Source: Pseudoalteromonas luteoviolacea
Lineage (GTDB): Bacteria > Pseudomonadota > Gammaproteobacteria > Enterobacterales > Alteromonadaceae
DNA: 64,000 bases
Direction: 5' to 3'
Assembly (NCBI RefSeq): GCF_018100925.1
Contig: NZ_JAGJEH010000001.1
Span: 620,001 to 684,000, forward strand
Shown here: positions 54,604 through 63,110 of the stretch, in pieces
How the letters are laid out: every line of letters begins with the position of its first letter
Numbering within the stretch: the stretch's first letter is position 1
The notes under the pieces: model-generated
What the model was told of the DNA's origin: nothing
Database searches by the model: none
The model's input: only the letters and a program-made list of their open reading frames with translations
Position numbers and translations under genes: made by a program

Positions 54604-57390
54604 TTGAATAAGCTCATATTTTCAGCGGTAATGTTGCTTTTTTCGTTTTATACAAATGCATTTAAAATTGATACGCATATCTGGATAGGCCAACAGGTTA
54701 TCAATGATCTTCAAGATGGAAAACTTACCTTAAAAATCGGCAATGAATATTTAGATGTACCAGTCTCTGCAGCAACAAGAGAAGCTATTTTAAACAATAA
54801 GAGCGAGTATCTACTTTCTACTTTGGGGTCTGATGCATTTCCCGACGTAGTGGCCGGTCAATTACTCATCCATCCAGGAGGTCTGGCCCCTGGCGCGTGG
54901 CAGACCAACGACTGGTTAAGGTTTCTGTTCGATAAAATTAATGATGCGGATAATGCGCATTACCGATACCTAAATAGTAATAAAAAAGATCCTAATTATG
55001 TAGATAGGCGTGAAATTGCACGCGTTGTCGCTTATGGATTTTTAGCCCATGCCGCTTCAGATGTATTTGCACACACCTACGTGAATCAGTATTCCGGTGA
55101 CGTATTTGAGCTAACGGATACAGAAACTGTAGTCGAACAGCGTCACTTTTTACTGGAATCATTTATTGGGAAATACACACCTGCTCTGAAAAACCATAAT
55201 AATGTGGCACTGGGAAGCAAGTGGCAGAACGCCGGTGCGAGCCAAGCATATTATGATTATATTAGGGATAGCCTGATATATGATGATAGTGCGTCATTTC
55301 AGTATTCTTCTCAGGCAGCGCCGCATTTGAGAGCGATAAAGTTGTTTAAGGATGCGGTTAATACAATGGCTAGTGATGAAATGTGGACTGCCATCGACAG
55401 CTTAATCATCAGAGCAATAGCCTATTATTATGATATTGACCTATCACAAAGTCAGGCGGAAGATATTCAAAAGCTGCTACAGCAAGTACTTGATGAAGGA
55501 AACATAGTTACTGAAAAGCTTGACGCGTTAGATATTAAAATCAACCAGTCTCTATTGACGGTAGATAGCCAGATTTACGGGGGGCTTTATCGTGTTAACA
55601 ATAAGTTCAAAGAGCAAAAGCATCGTTATATTAGCCTTAAAAATGAGTTAGAAACAACAGTCCTTCAGCTTGACTCGAAACATCATGAGGCAGCATGTGA
55701 GCTATTTTTGAATGAAAAACTTTTAGACCCGACCGGACTCCTAAAGTTTGTTAAAGAGACAGATCCAGGACTTAGATTAATAAAATCTATATTTGGCAGT
55801 GATTTTAACCCATTAGATCCACTAGGTCTTATTGGAGGCTCAAAGCCAAAGGAACCTAAATGGGATCATGGCATCACAGGTACTAAGGAATCGCTCTTGG
55901 CTGCTAAGTCTTCTTTTTTAGGCGGAAAGACGTTTGAAGAATATGAAGACGAAGTCTTAGCAAGAGTTGAAGGCGAGTATGGGGATCTGGAATGGGAACA
56001 CAGCGAACAATATGAGCAATTGCTTAAGGAAACTAGGGATGAACTACACCGTATTAAAACTCGTCTCGATTTGATAGATACCGCAGTTGTAGACTTATCA
56101 CAAGGTGACAAAATAACGGTTACGCTCGCAAGTCAAGGTGGGGGAATTAGTGACGGTCGAGGTCATGCGTTTTGTAAAAAAGTAACCGGAGCGTTATTTA
56201 ACAACGTGATAAAGCTCACCAATAAGAAAAATAGTCTAGCTAAGAAGCTAGTTGATGGCGAAGCAGAATTAAAAAATACAATTCCAGATCTGCAGCGTGA
56301 ATTAAACAGCGCTATGACTTCTATAATCGAGGTCAAAGCAGCAATTCAGGCGCTAAACCTCACCGCACGTGAGACTACCAGCCCAGTACAATCTCTACTG
56401 AAAAATTGGGCTAAGGATATTGATGAAGCAAATTCTGAGTACGTCAAGGCTGCATCACAGGCAATTGTTAATACGATTAATCCTAATGCAAGTGCTATGG
56501 AACCATTAACTTATTGGCTCACATGTTATCAACCTCAGTTGATTGGCGTTGCCAGTCAAATCAGCGGGTGCAATACCATGGAAAATATCAGTAATATAAA
56601 AGTAGCTCTGAGCAATGTAACAACGATTATCGCAGAGGCGGGAAGCTTGTCAGCGGCTCTTGGTGCACCTCACCTTAAGGAAATCGAAGAGTTAGAGCAG
56701 AAATTGCTTGATGCAATGAAAGAAAAGTTGATAGAGCGTTTAACAAAAGAGTTTATCGGTAAGTTACCTAAACCATACCAAGAGTTTATCGAACTACAAA
56801 ATAAGCCGGTAACGGACGCTTTGATCAACCAGGTATTTACGCGTACAGCGCCCGGAAAGTCTCTGGTGATCATCGACAATTTTGCACAGAAACTACGTGA
56901 TGAAATGGCTGTTACAAATGGACAGTTCAATCCACAGACCTTTACGGTAGTTGCAAACGCAGTCACTTTGACAAAGCTAAGCTTATTGGATGAGCAAGGC
57001 ATTGCCCAGTTATATCAGCATATTGGATTGCCTAAAGATCCAAATGTTCGTGACAACTTAGTTGTAGATTCTTTCGCAAATATCGACGGAAATCACCAAT
57101 GGTTAGATGTATCCCCACCGCTGCCTAGAGGCGATAAAAACTATACACAATCTTCATGGACAAAGTATTCTTCGGCACACATATTCAGTCTTTGGAAGGA
57201 GCCAGTTCGAAATACGCTGTTCAGAAAGTTGTTCGTGGGTCCATTGTCACCAGCTTTGCATCAGCAAGGCGCGATGTCTGGCAGCTACCCATATCAAACT
57301 TGCTACTTGAACCCTTTCCCTTCAGGGGTAGACGATAAAACTTGCACAGCAGTATGGCAGATCCCTACTTTATCAATAACCCTACTATAA
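54604..57390 (+). CDS. Large exported zinc-phospholipase-C-like protein with coiled-coil extension
   Basis: 928 residues, much longer than typical zinc-dependent phospholipase C (about 250-400). Signal peptide at 1-19. The family pattern is seen in FKIDTHIWIGQQVINDL (H25), AYGFLAHAASDVFAHTYVNQ (H149, D153, H157) and RHFLLE (H181, E185), the usual zinc ligands. After about residue 290 the protein is dominated by helices with coiled-coil character (LLQQVLDEGNIVTEKLDALD, LEHSEQYEQ-type acidic stretches, and DLQRELNSAMTSIIEVKAAI), then a Pro-rich C-terminus. The start is TTG 54604 with AGGA before it. The activity is inferred. The extension has no match I know. Confidence 0.7.
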   Translation: MNKLIFSAVMLLFSFYTNAFKIDTHIWIGQQVINDLQDGKLTLKIGNEYLDVPVSAATREAILNNKSEYLLSTLGSDAFPDVVAGQLLIHPGGLAPGAWQTNDWLRFLFDKINDADNAHYRYLNSNKKDPNYVDRREIARVVAYGFLAHAASDVFAHTYVNQYSGDVFELTDTETVVEQRHFLLESFIGKYTPALKNHNNVALGSKWQNAGASQAYYDYIRDSLIYDDSASFQYSSQAAPHLRAIKLFKDAVNTMASDEMWTAIDSLIIRAIAYYYDIDLSQSQAEDIQKLLQQVLDEGNIVTEKLDALDIKINQSLLTVDSQIYGGLYRVNNKFKEQKHRYISLKNELETTVLQLDSKHHEAACELFLNEKLLDPTGLLKFVKETDPGLRLIKSIFGSDFNPLDPLGLIGGSKPKEPKWDHGITGTKESLLAAKSSFLGGKTFEEYEDEVLARVEGEYGDLEWEHSEQYEQLLKETRDELHRIKTRLDLIDTAVVDLSQGDKITVTLASQGGGISDGRGHAFCKKVTGALFNNVIKLTNKKNSLAKKLVDGEAELKNTIPDLQRELNSAMTSIIEVKAAIQALNLTARETTSPVQSLLKNWAKDIDEANSEYVKAASQAIVNTINPNASAMEPLTYWLTCYQPQLIGVASQISGCNTMENISNIKVALSNVTTIIAEAGSLSAALGAPHLKEIEELEQKLLDAMKEKLIERLTKEFIGKLPKPYQEFIELQNKPVTDALINQVFTRTAPGKSLVIIDNFAQKLRDEMAVTNGQFNPQTFTVVANAVTLTKLSLLDEQGIAQLYQHIGLPKDPNVRDNLVVDSFANIDGNHQWLDVSPPLPRGDKNYTQSSWTKYSSAHIFSLWKEPVRNTLFRKLFVGPLSPALHQQGAMSGSYPYQTCYLNPFPSGVDDKTCTAVWQIPTLSITLL

Positions 57391-57834
57391 TGACATTAGA
57401 GCGCGGTGACCACGCCGTGCTCCAATGTAACTTACGCAAAAGCCTTTAATCCACTAAGTTTGTATTAAAGGCTTTTGTAATAAGACGTAGCCAAAGTGTT
57501 CAAGTAGGCATCTACCCAAGAACAAACAACTCGTTTATTTCATGGTACTAATTATACAAATTACTTAATTTGGGGAATATAAAAGCTTCTGGTGTAAAGC
57601 TCCAACAATGAGATTCATTGACCTTACTACCTAGATATAAACATTGTCTATGCCTAAGACAGAAGGAGTAAGGTACCTCCCATGCGATGTAAAATTTGCC
57701 TTTAAACATGCTAATACCTATCGTAATTAGAAACGTGAGTGAACGCTATTCACCGCATATTTCCCCTTTAATTGTGGGACAAGCACAAATCTCGTCTACA
57801 ATTGAATAGATGTTAATAAATAGAGGCATGAATA
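57391..57834. other. Intergenic stretch with one hairpin
   Basis: Apart from the inverted repeat listed separately there is no gene seen. It probably holds the promoter of the binding-protein-like gene. Confidence 0.4.
57437..57477 (+). terminator. Terminator after the phospholipase-like gene
   Basis: CAAAAGCCTTTAAT/ATTAAAGGCTTTTG perfect 14-base stem with a 13-base loop. The stem ends in TTTT, so it probably works in both directions. Confidence 0.65.
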
Positions 57835-58719
57835 GTGCGTTGCAGTGATAAGTTTGCATACTTGTTAGTCGTGGCAGCTTGCACCGTTTGCAGTAATTCG
57901 TCAGCTCAAGGCATACGTATTTTTCTTGATGACCAGCTGGACTTTGAGCTATTGAGTACTAAGACTCGTAAGCCGGAAAATATTGCAGGTGCGACCAATG
58001 AGTTGGTATTGTCTCAGATAAAGGATATTGATATACATTATGTGAAGTCTAGCCGTAAGCGCGCCTTTAAATCAATACAACAGACTCAGGTCCCCTCATG
58101 TATTATCAACATGATAAAAAATGAACCGAGGAAGTTACGGTATCTCTTTAGCCTACCAGTTAATTTTTATTGGGCGCACAAGCTCTATTCCCATCATGAT
58201 TTATCCAAGGCTTCAAAAGCAGTATTAAACGCAGAGGGAGAAATCACTTCTTTACCCGATCTATTTAAGGTATATGACAGTAGTGCGATCGTTATCGCTG
58301 AGAGCTTCTCTTACGGAGACTTTTTAGACGCGCAGATCTCTGTCGTAAATAAGGAAAATATTATTCTTCGCGGAGGCGCGGATCACTATGAAACTGTATA
58401 TAGAATGTTCATTTCTAAAAGAGTCGATTTCTCATTAAACTACCCTTCTGAATTTCACCGTTATAGCAATAATATCAATATACCTGTGAGATCATATCGC
58501 GTTGCAGGTTCTCCTAAAGTGGTTATCGGTCAGTTTATGTGCAATAAAACCCCGGAAAGCAGTACGTTTATCGCAAGAGTGAATGAAGTTTTGTTACAAA
58601 GTTATGACAAAGAGGCGTTTTTAAAAGCGCATTATGACTACTTGCAGGCATCAGAACACAAAAAACTCAAAGCATATATAGAACAATATGTTGCACCATT
58701 TCAGCGAGCTAGAAATTAA
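57835..58719 (+). CDS. Periplasmic solute-binding-like protein, paralogue 2
   Basis: 294 residues with a signal peptide (about 1-25). Start GTG 57835, with GAGG at 57823-57826 (spacing 8). It is a paralogue of the gene at 42722-43600: NIAGATNELVLSQI, YLFSLPVNFYWAHKLY, SLPDLFKVYDSS, HYETVYRMFISKRVDF and VAGSPKVVIGQFMCNKT line up segment by segment. It resembles periplasmic binding proteins without a transporter. Both copies stand next to genes for lipid-cleaving enzymes. The ligand is unknown. Confidence 0.72.
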   Translation: MRCSDKFAYLLVVAACTVCSNSSAQGIRIFLDDQLDFELLSTKTRKPENIAGATNELVLSQIKDIDIHYVKSSRKRAFKSIQQTQVPSCIINMIKNEPRKLRYLFSLPVNFYWAHKLYSHHDLSKASKAVLNAEGEITSLPDLFKVYDSSAIVIAESFSYGDFLDAQISVVNKENIILRGGADHYETVYRMFISKRVDFSLNYPSEFHRYSNNINIPVRSYRVAGSPKVVIGQFMCNKTPESSTFIARVNEVLLQSYDKEAFLKAHYDYLQASEHKKLKAYIEQYVAPFQRARN

Positions 58720-58928
58720 TTAAATCAAAGCTTTATGTATGCACGCTCTCAATAAAATATCACCGTAAATCAATATTAATGCTTGGTTGCTCTCCTTTTG
58801 TATACTATATTCAAGAATGAGTAAATAATTGTACTAAGTTAGGTTGCAGCCTTGATAAAAATAAACCATTGAGCTCATTGTCGCCATGCCTTAGTATTAA
58901 GCCAGTCGTTGTCAGATAGCATTACAAT

Positions 58929-59312
58929 ATGGAACTTGTTAGACCTTTAGAACCTATACTCATAATCGATGATGTTGAAGAAGTACGAAGCTACTTAATT
59001 GATATTTTAGAAAACTTAGGATTCGAAGAAATTTACGAATCAAAGGATTTTACTTCAGCTAAACCGTTACTCGAATCAAAATCACCCAATGTGCTTTTTT
59101 TGGACATAGAGCTGCCAGATACCGATGGCACTCAAATTCTCGAATACGTCAATGACCAATTCCCTAATACACATGTCATTATGTGCTCCGGTCACAACAG
59201 TTTGGAGAATGTGCAAAATACTTGGGAGTTAGGCGCAAAAGGCTTTATTGCAAAGCCGTTTAACGCTAAAAAAGTAGATACAGTGATGAAAAGATTAGAA
59301 ATGATTGCATGA
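58929..59312 (+). CDS. Stand-alone response-regulator receiver protein (CheY-like)
   Basis: 127 residues, one receiver domain only. Acidic pocket D14-D15, phospho-acceptor D59 (LFLDIELPD), S87 and K109 (FIAKPFN) are all present, so it should be phosphorylated. No output domain is fused and no kinase lies in the window. The stop overlaps the start of the MoxR gene (ATGA), so it is translated with the MoxR-DUF58-transglutaminase module and may regulate it. Confidence 0.88.
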   Translation: MELVRPLEPILIIDDVEEVRSYLIDILENLGFEEIYESKDFTSAKPLLESKSPNVLFLDIELPDTDGTQILEYVNDQFPNTHVIMCSGHNSLENVQNTWELGAKGFIAKPFNAKKVDTVMKRLEMIA

Positions 59313-60220
59313 ACCCAGTTACAAATAAAATAATAGAAAATCTTTCTCAATTGATTTTGGGAAAGAACGAGCAGTTGAAGTTGGCTTTGTGTTGTTTGTT
59401 GAGTAAAGGTCACTTGTTAATTGAAGACTTGCCTGGAATGGGTAAAACGACCTTATCGCATGGGTTGGCTAATGTTCTTGGTCTCAGTTATCAAAGAGTG
59501 CAATTTACCAGTGATCTGCTTCCTGCTGATATCACAGGGTCCAGTATATTTAATTCCCAGACACACTCTTTTGATTTTCACCCAGGTCCAATTTTCAGCC
59601 AGATATTGTTAGCAGACGAAATTAACCGCGCTAGCCCAAAAACCCAAAGTGCACTTTTAGAAGCGATGGAAGAGGGGCAAGTAACCATTGATGGCCAGAC
59701 CCATCCATTGGCGCAACCATTTTTTGTAATTGCAACACAAAACCCGTTGCATCAGTCTGGGACTCACCCCCTACCTGAGTCTCAATTAGACCGTTTTTTC
59801 ATGCGAATAAGTTTGGGTTACCCGGATGCTCAGGTTGAAAAAAGTCTTATAGCTTCAGGGAATAAGCGTACATTGAACATGAATGACTTGGGTTGTTCTA
59901 TCAGTGATGAACAACTGTTCGAGATGCAAAATGCGGTTATGGACGTTAAGTTAGCTGAGCCCATTGTGCAGTATATCCTTGATTTAGTGAGTTACACGCG
60001 AGACTCGGGCGAATTTAGTGATCCACTTTCCCCACGTGCTAGTATCGCACTCGGATTGTCAGCTCGAGCTTATGCGTTGATTTCCGGTAGAGATTATACT
60101 TTACCGGATGATGTCCAAGCGGTCTTTGGGTGCGTCGCAGGACATAGGCTAAATATTCCTTGTAGTGAGCAAGAATCTGCCGTTGAAGCAATTTTTGAAA
60201 GAGTTGTGGTGCCATTGTAA
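59309..60220 (+). CDS. MoxR-family AAA+ ATPase
   Basis: 303 residues. Walker A is GMGKTT (43-48 in LPGMGKTTLSHGLA). Walker B is ILLADEINR, followed by ASPKTQSALLEAMEEGQVTI, the MoxR hallmark, and ATQNPLHQSGTHPLPESQLD, RF arginine region. MoxR proteins act as chaperone-like ATPases with DUF58/VWA partners. It overlaps the response regulator by four bases and abuts the DUF58 gene (TAATG). Confidence 0.93.
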   Translation: MNPVTNKIIENLSQLILGKNEQLKLALCCLLSKGHLLIEDLPGMGKTTLSHGLANVLGLSYQRVQFTSDLLPADITGSSIFNSQTHSFDFHPGPIFSQILLADEINRASPKTQSALLEAMEEGQVTIDGQTHPLAQPFFVIATQNPLHQSGTHPLPESQLDRFFMRISLGYPDAQVEKSLIASGNKRTLNMNDLGCSISDEQLFEMQNAVMDVKLAEPIVQYILDLVSYTRDSGEFSDPLSPRASIALGLSARAYALISGRDYTLPDDVQAVFGCVAGHRLNIPCSEQESAVEAIFERVVVPL

Positions 60221-61170
60221 TGGCAAAGTCGCTTTATAAAGGCTGGATAGATAAAGTCATTGCTAGAAAGCACAGCGCCAACAGCATCACCTTTTCTCAC
60301 AATAATATTTACGTAGTACCTTCACTGCGTGGACTCTTTTTTTTATTGTTTGCGCTGTTAAATTTCATCATTGGCATCAACTACCAAAATAACCTCATTT
60401 TAGGGGTTGCTTACTTGATGCTAATGCTCCAAATCTCTTCTTTGTTTTACGGATATTTTAATTTACACGGATTGAAGCTTGAATTACTTGATGTAAAAAA
60501 TAATTATAGCGGCAATCACAATGACGCAAAATTTAAACTCTCAGCGTCAAAAGAAGTCTTTTCGTTGAGCATTAGTAGTGCTAATTGGCACAGCTCCGGT
60601 GTGCTAGATAAAAATATTTTTGAATCGACTTCCAGCCAAGTAGTGAGCTTGAGCCTAGAAAAAAGGGGGAAATATGAAGGCGGAAAATTCAAAATACATA
60701 GTTGCTACCCTTTTGGTCTAGTAAACGTATGGAGCTATTTGTTATCTGATAAAACCTTTTATGTTTACCCAACGCCGTTAAAGTGTGAGTTAGATTTACG
60801 GGAGTCTCTTGATTCCGAAGATGATACAGACGTAATTGCTCAAAAGTCAGATAGCCTTGATGAGTTTTCGGGCTTGAAGCCCTATCAGCAAGGTATGAAT
60901 AGAAACCGTATTTCATGGCGACACTTTGCGAAAAATCAAGAATTGCTGGTCAAAGACTATGTGGGTGATAGCCATGGGATCACCTTAGTGTTAGATTTTT
61001 CCCTAATAGAGGGAACAAAAGAAACACGCTTATCTAAGCTGTGCCACCAAGTTCTTGAGGCAGACAGACTGGGGCACGAATTTGCGCTGAAGCTACCTGG
61101 TAATCATATACCCGCCGCAAGTGGAGAGCGTCATGCAGTGCAATGTTTGGAGAGCTTAAGTGAATGCTAG
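60220..61170 (+). CDS. DUF58 membrane protein
   Basis: 316 residues. Two membrane helices near 35-75 (LRGLFFLLFALLNFIIGINY, NLILGVAYLMLMLQISSLFY) precede a soluble part carrying the DUF58 motif (SGLKPYQQGMNRNRISWRHF, then KNQELLVKDYVGD), which forms a VWA-like domain. It is the MoxR partner. It starts one base within the moxR stop and overlaps the next gene by 11 bases. Confidence 0.9.
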   Translation: MAKSLYKGWIDKVIARKHSANSITFSHNNIYVVPSLRGLFFLLFALLNFIIGINYQNNLILGVAYLMLMLQISSLFYGYFNLHGLKLELLDVKNNYSGNHNDAKFKLSASKEVFSLSISSANWHSSGVLDKNIFESTSSQVVSLSLEKRGKYEGGKFKIHSCYPFGLVNVWSYLLSDKTFYVYPTPLKCELDLRESLDSEDDTDVIAQKSDSLDEFSGLKPYQQGMNRNRISWRHFAKNQELLVKDYVGDSHGITLVLDFSLIEGTKETRLSKLCHQVLEADRLGHEFALKLPGNHIPAASGERHAVQCLESLSEC

Positions 61171-63109
61171 CGAGTTAGTTCAGCGAAATACACTGATTAC
61201 CTCATTGATATATTGTGGTATGTCACTGTTGTTGTTTCAAAATCTGGGCTATGTTTTTTGTGTTTCAATATTATTGATCTGCATTTTTAAGGTGAGCACT
61301 TCAGTGGGCGCGGTAAGAAATCCGTCGCAGTTGGTGGTTAACTTACTTGCAGTCACTGTCATTATTGTTGTGTTTTTGTCTCTTGGTTTTAGAAACACCA
61401 TTGAGATGTTTGTCGCTATGTTGCTCGGTGCCTGTTCATTAAAAATGTTGCAAGTAACCAGCGAAAAGCAAGCCCAAAGTGTTTACATTCTCAACTTTTT
61501 TACCTACCCCTGTTTTTATTTGTTTTCACAGAATATTTTGGCATTTTTGCTGATTGCAGCCATGTTATTGTTAAATTTGTCACAGCTTTTTAGTGTGACA
61601 CATCATGTCGCAATAAAAAAATCAGTTCACAGCTCGGTTCGCAAGTTTGTGTTTAGCTTACCTTTGGCCATAGCCATGGTGATGCTAATACCAAAGTTGC
61701 CGCCTTTTTGGCAGTTACCAAACGCCAAGTCTGCATCAACAGGGCTTTCGGAAAACGTTGACCCTTTTGAGATTTCGGATTTGTCTCGTTCTTCAGAGTT
61801 AGCATTTCGGGCATTATTACCGATATCAAATGAATTCCAACCGCCCTTTTACTGGCGTGCAATTATTCACGATAGTTTCGATGGTAAAAAGTGGGCTATG
61901 TCTAGCCTGCAAACGAGGCCTTTGTACAAAACGTATGAGCCCATAGCCCAACCTTACTCGGTTATTTCAAGCCCCTCCAATACGCGTTGGCTTTATACTT
62001 TAGGAGAAGGCATCCCGGCGAGCAGTGGCATTTCAGCGAATCATTTCGGTGCGATTTACCAAAAAAAGCAAAGCAACAAAGCTATCCAATACGATGTCTC
62101 ACCGGTAAAGTTAGACGATGCGCGGATCACCCGGTGGGAATATAGACAAAATACTCACCTACCAGATGGAATAAATCCCAAAGCTGTAGAGTTGGCCAAG
62201 CAGTGGGATCGCACCACGGGCTCTACCGCTGAGTTTTTGGCAAAGATGGAAGCATTTTTCGTAGCGCAAGGTTTCCAGTATAGTTTGTCTCCGCCAAGTA
62301 TTAACTCAAATGACACCATTGATGAGTTTTTGTTCTCCACTCAGGTTGGGTTCTGTGGACATTATGCGTCGTCAGCTGCGTTTTTGATGAGATCAGTAGG
62401 TATACCAACTAGGCTAGTGTCTGGTTATCTAGGTGGCCAGTTTAATGAAGAAAGTAGTTATTATGCGGTTTATCAATATGATGCGCATGCTTGGGTTGAA
62501 TACTATGTCCCACAATATGGATGGCAAAGACTAGACCCAACCGCTTGGGTAGCGCCCGAACGAATGTTGGGTTCGCTGTCGGATCTAACCGACTTAGAGC
62601 AAGAGTTTAAGGATAATTTGGGCTTTAGCCTTCAGGCATTTTCAAATATTGCCGCGATCAATTGGGTACGTTTGCAGCTCGAGCAAATAGACTTTCATTG
62701 GACCCGTTGGGTATTGAATTTTGATGACAAAAAACAGTCGTCGCTGCTCAAAACACTGTTTGGGCAAAAGCATAAACTACTACCAGCTCTAAGCGTCGTG
62801 TTGTTGTTAATCCTTGTATTTGGCTGTTGGTTTATCTATATAAATCTACGAGCAAGATTTAAACAGCCGAAAGAAATAAGAATATATAATAAGTTGTTAG
62901 TGTTGGCTGAACTAAAATCTGATAGATTAACGCCAAAGCAAATATTCGAATGCTTAAAAACAAAATGGCCGCATGCAAAAAATGAGCTCTCAGAGTTTTA
63001 TGATTTGTTTGAAAGCACACGATATAACGAGGTGCAACTGTCATCACAGCAGTATCGAAAGCTTTCAAAACTAAATAGACAAATAATAAAAAAGGCAAAA
63101 ATAAAATAA
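61160..63109 (+). CDS. TgpA-type membrane transglutaminase-like protein (DUF3488 + transglutaminase core)
   Basis: 649 residues. The N-terminal half has about six membrane helices (15-190). The middle part is a periplasmic transglutaminase-like domain with the triad C399 (VGFCGHYASS), H443 (YDAHAWVEY) and D459 (RLDPT). A last helix near 540-560 is followed by a cytoplasmic C-terminal tail. Family members such as TgpA of Pseudomonas are essential or cell-envelope related; a peptidase or transpeptidase reaction is inferred. It forms the MoxR-DUF58-TgpA module with the upstream genes. Confidence 0.9.
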   Translation: MNASELVQRNTLITSLIYCGMSLLLFQNLGYVFCVSILLICIFKVSTSVGAVRNPSQLVVNLLAVTVIIVVFLSLGFRNTIEMFVAMLLGACSLKMLQVTSEKQAQSVYILNFFTYPCFYLFSQNILAFLLIAAMLLLNLSQLFSVTHHVAIKKSVHSSVRKFVFSLPLAIAMVMLIPKLPPFWQLPNAKSASTGLSENVDPFEISDLSRSSELAFRALLPISNEFQPPFYWRAIIHDSFDGKKWAMSSLQTRPLYKTYEPIAQPYSVISSPSNTRWLYTLGEGIPASSGISANHFGAIYQKKQSNKAIQYDVSPVKLDDARITRWEYRQNTHLPDGINPKAVELAKQWDRTTGSTAEFLAKMEAFFVAQGFQYSLSPPSINSNDTIDEFLFSTQVGFCGHYASSAAFLMRSVGIPTRLVSGYLGGQFNEESSYYAVYQYDAHAWVEYYVPQYGWQRLDPTAWVAPERMLGSLSDLTDLEQEFKDNLGFSLQAFSNIAAINWVRLQLEQIDFHWTRWVLNFDDKKQSSLLKTLFGQKHKLLPALSVVLLLILVFGCWFIYINLRARFKQPKEIRIYNKLLVLAELKSDRLTPKQIFECLKTKWPHAKNELSEFYDLFESTRYNEVQLSSQQYRKLSKLNRQIIKKAKIK

Positions 63110-63110
63110 T

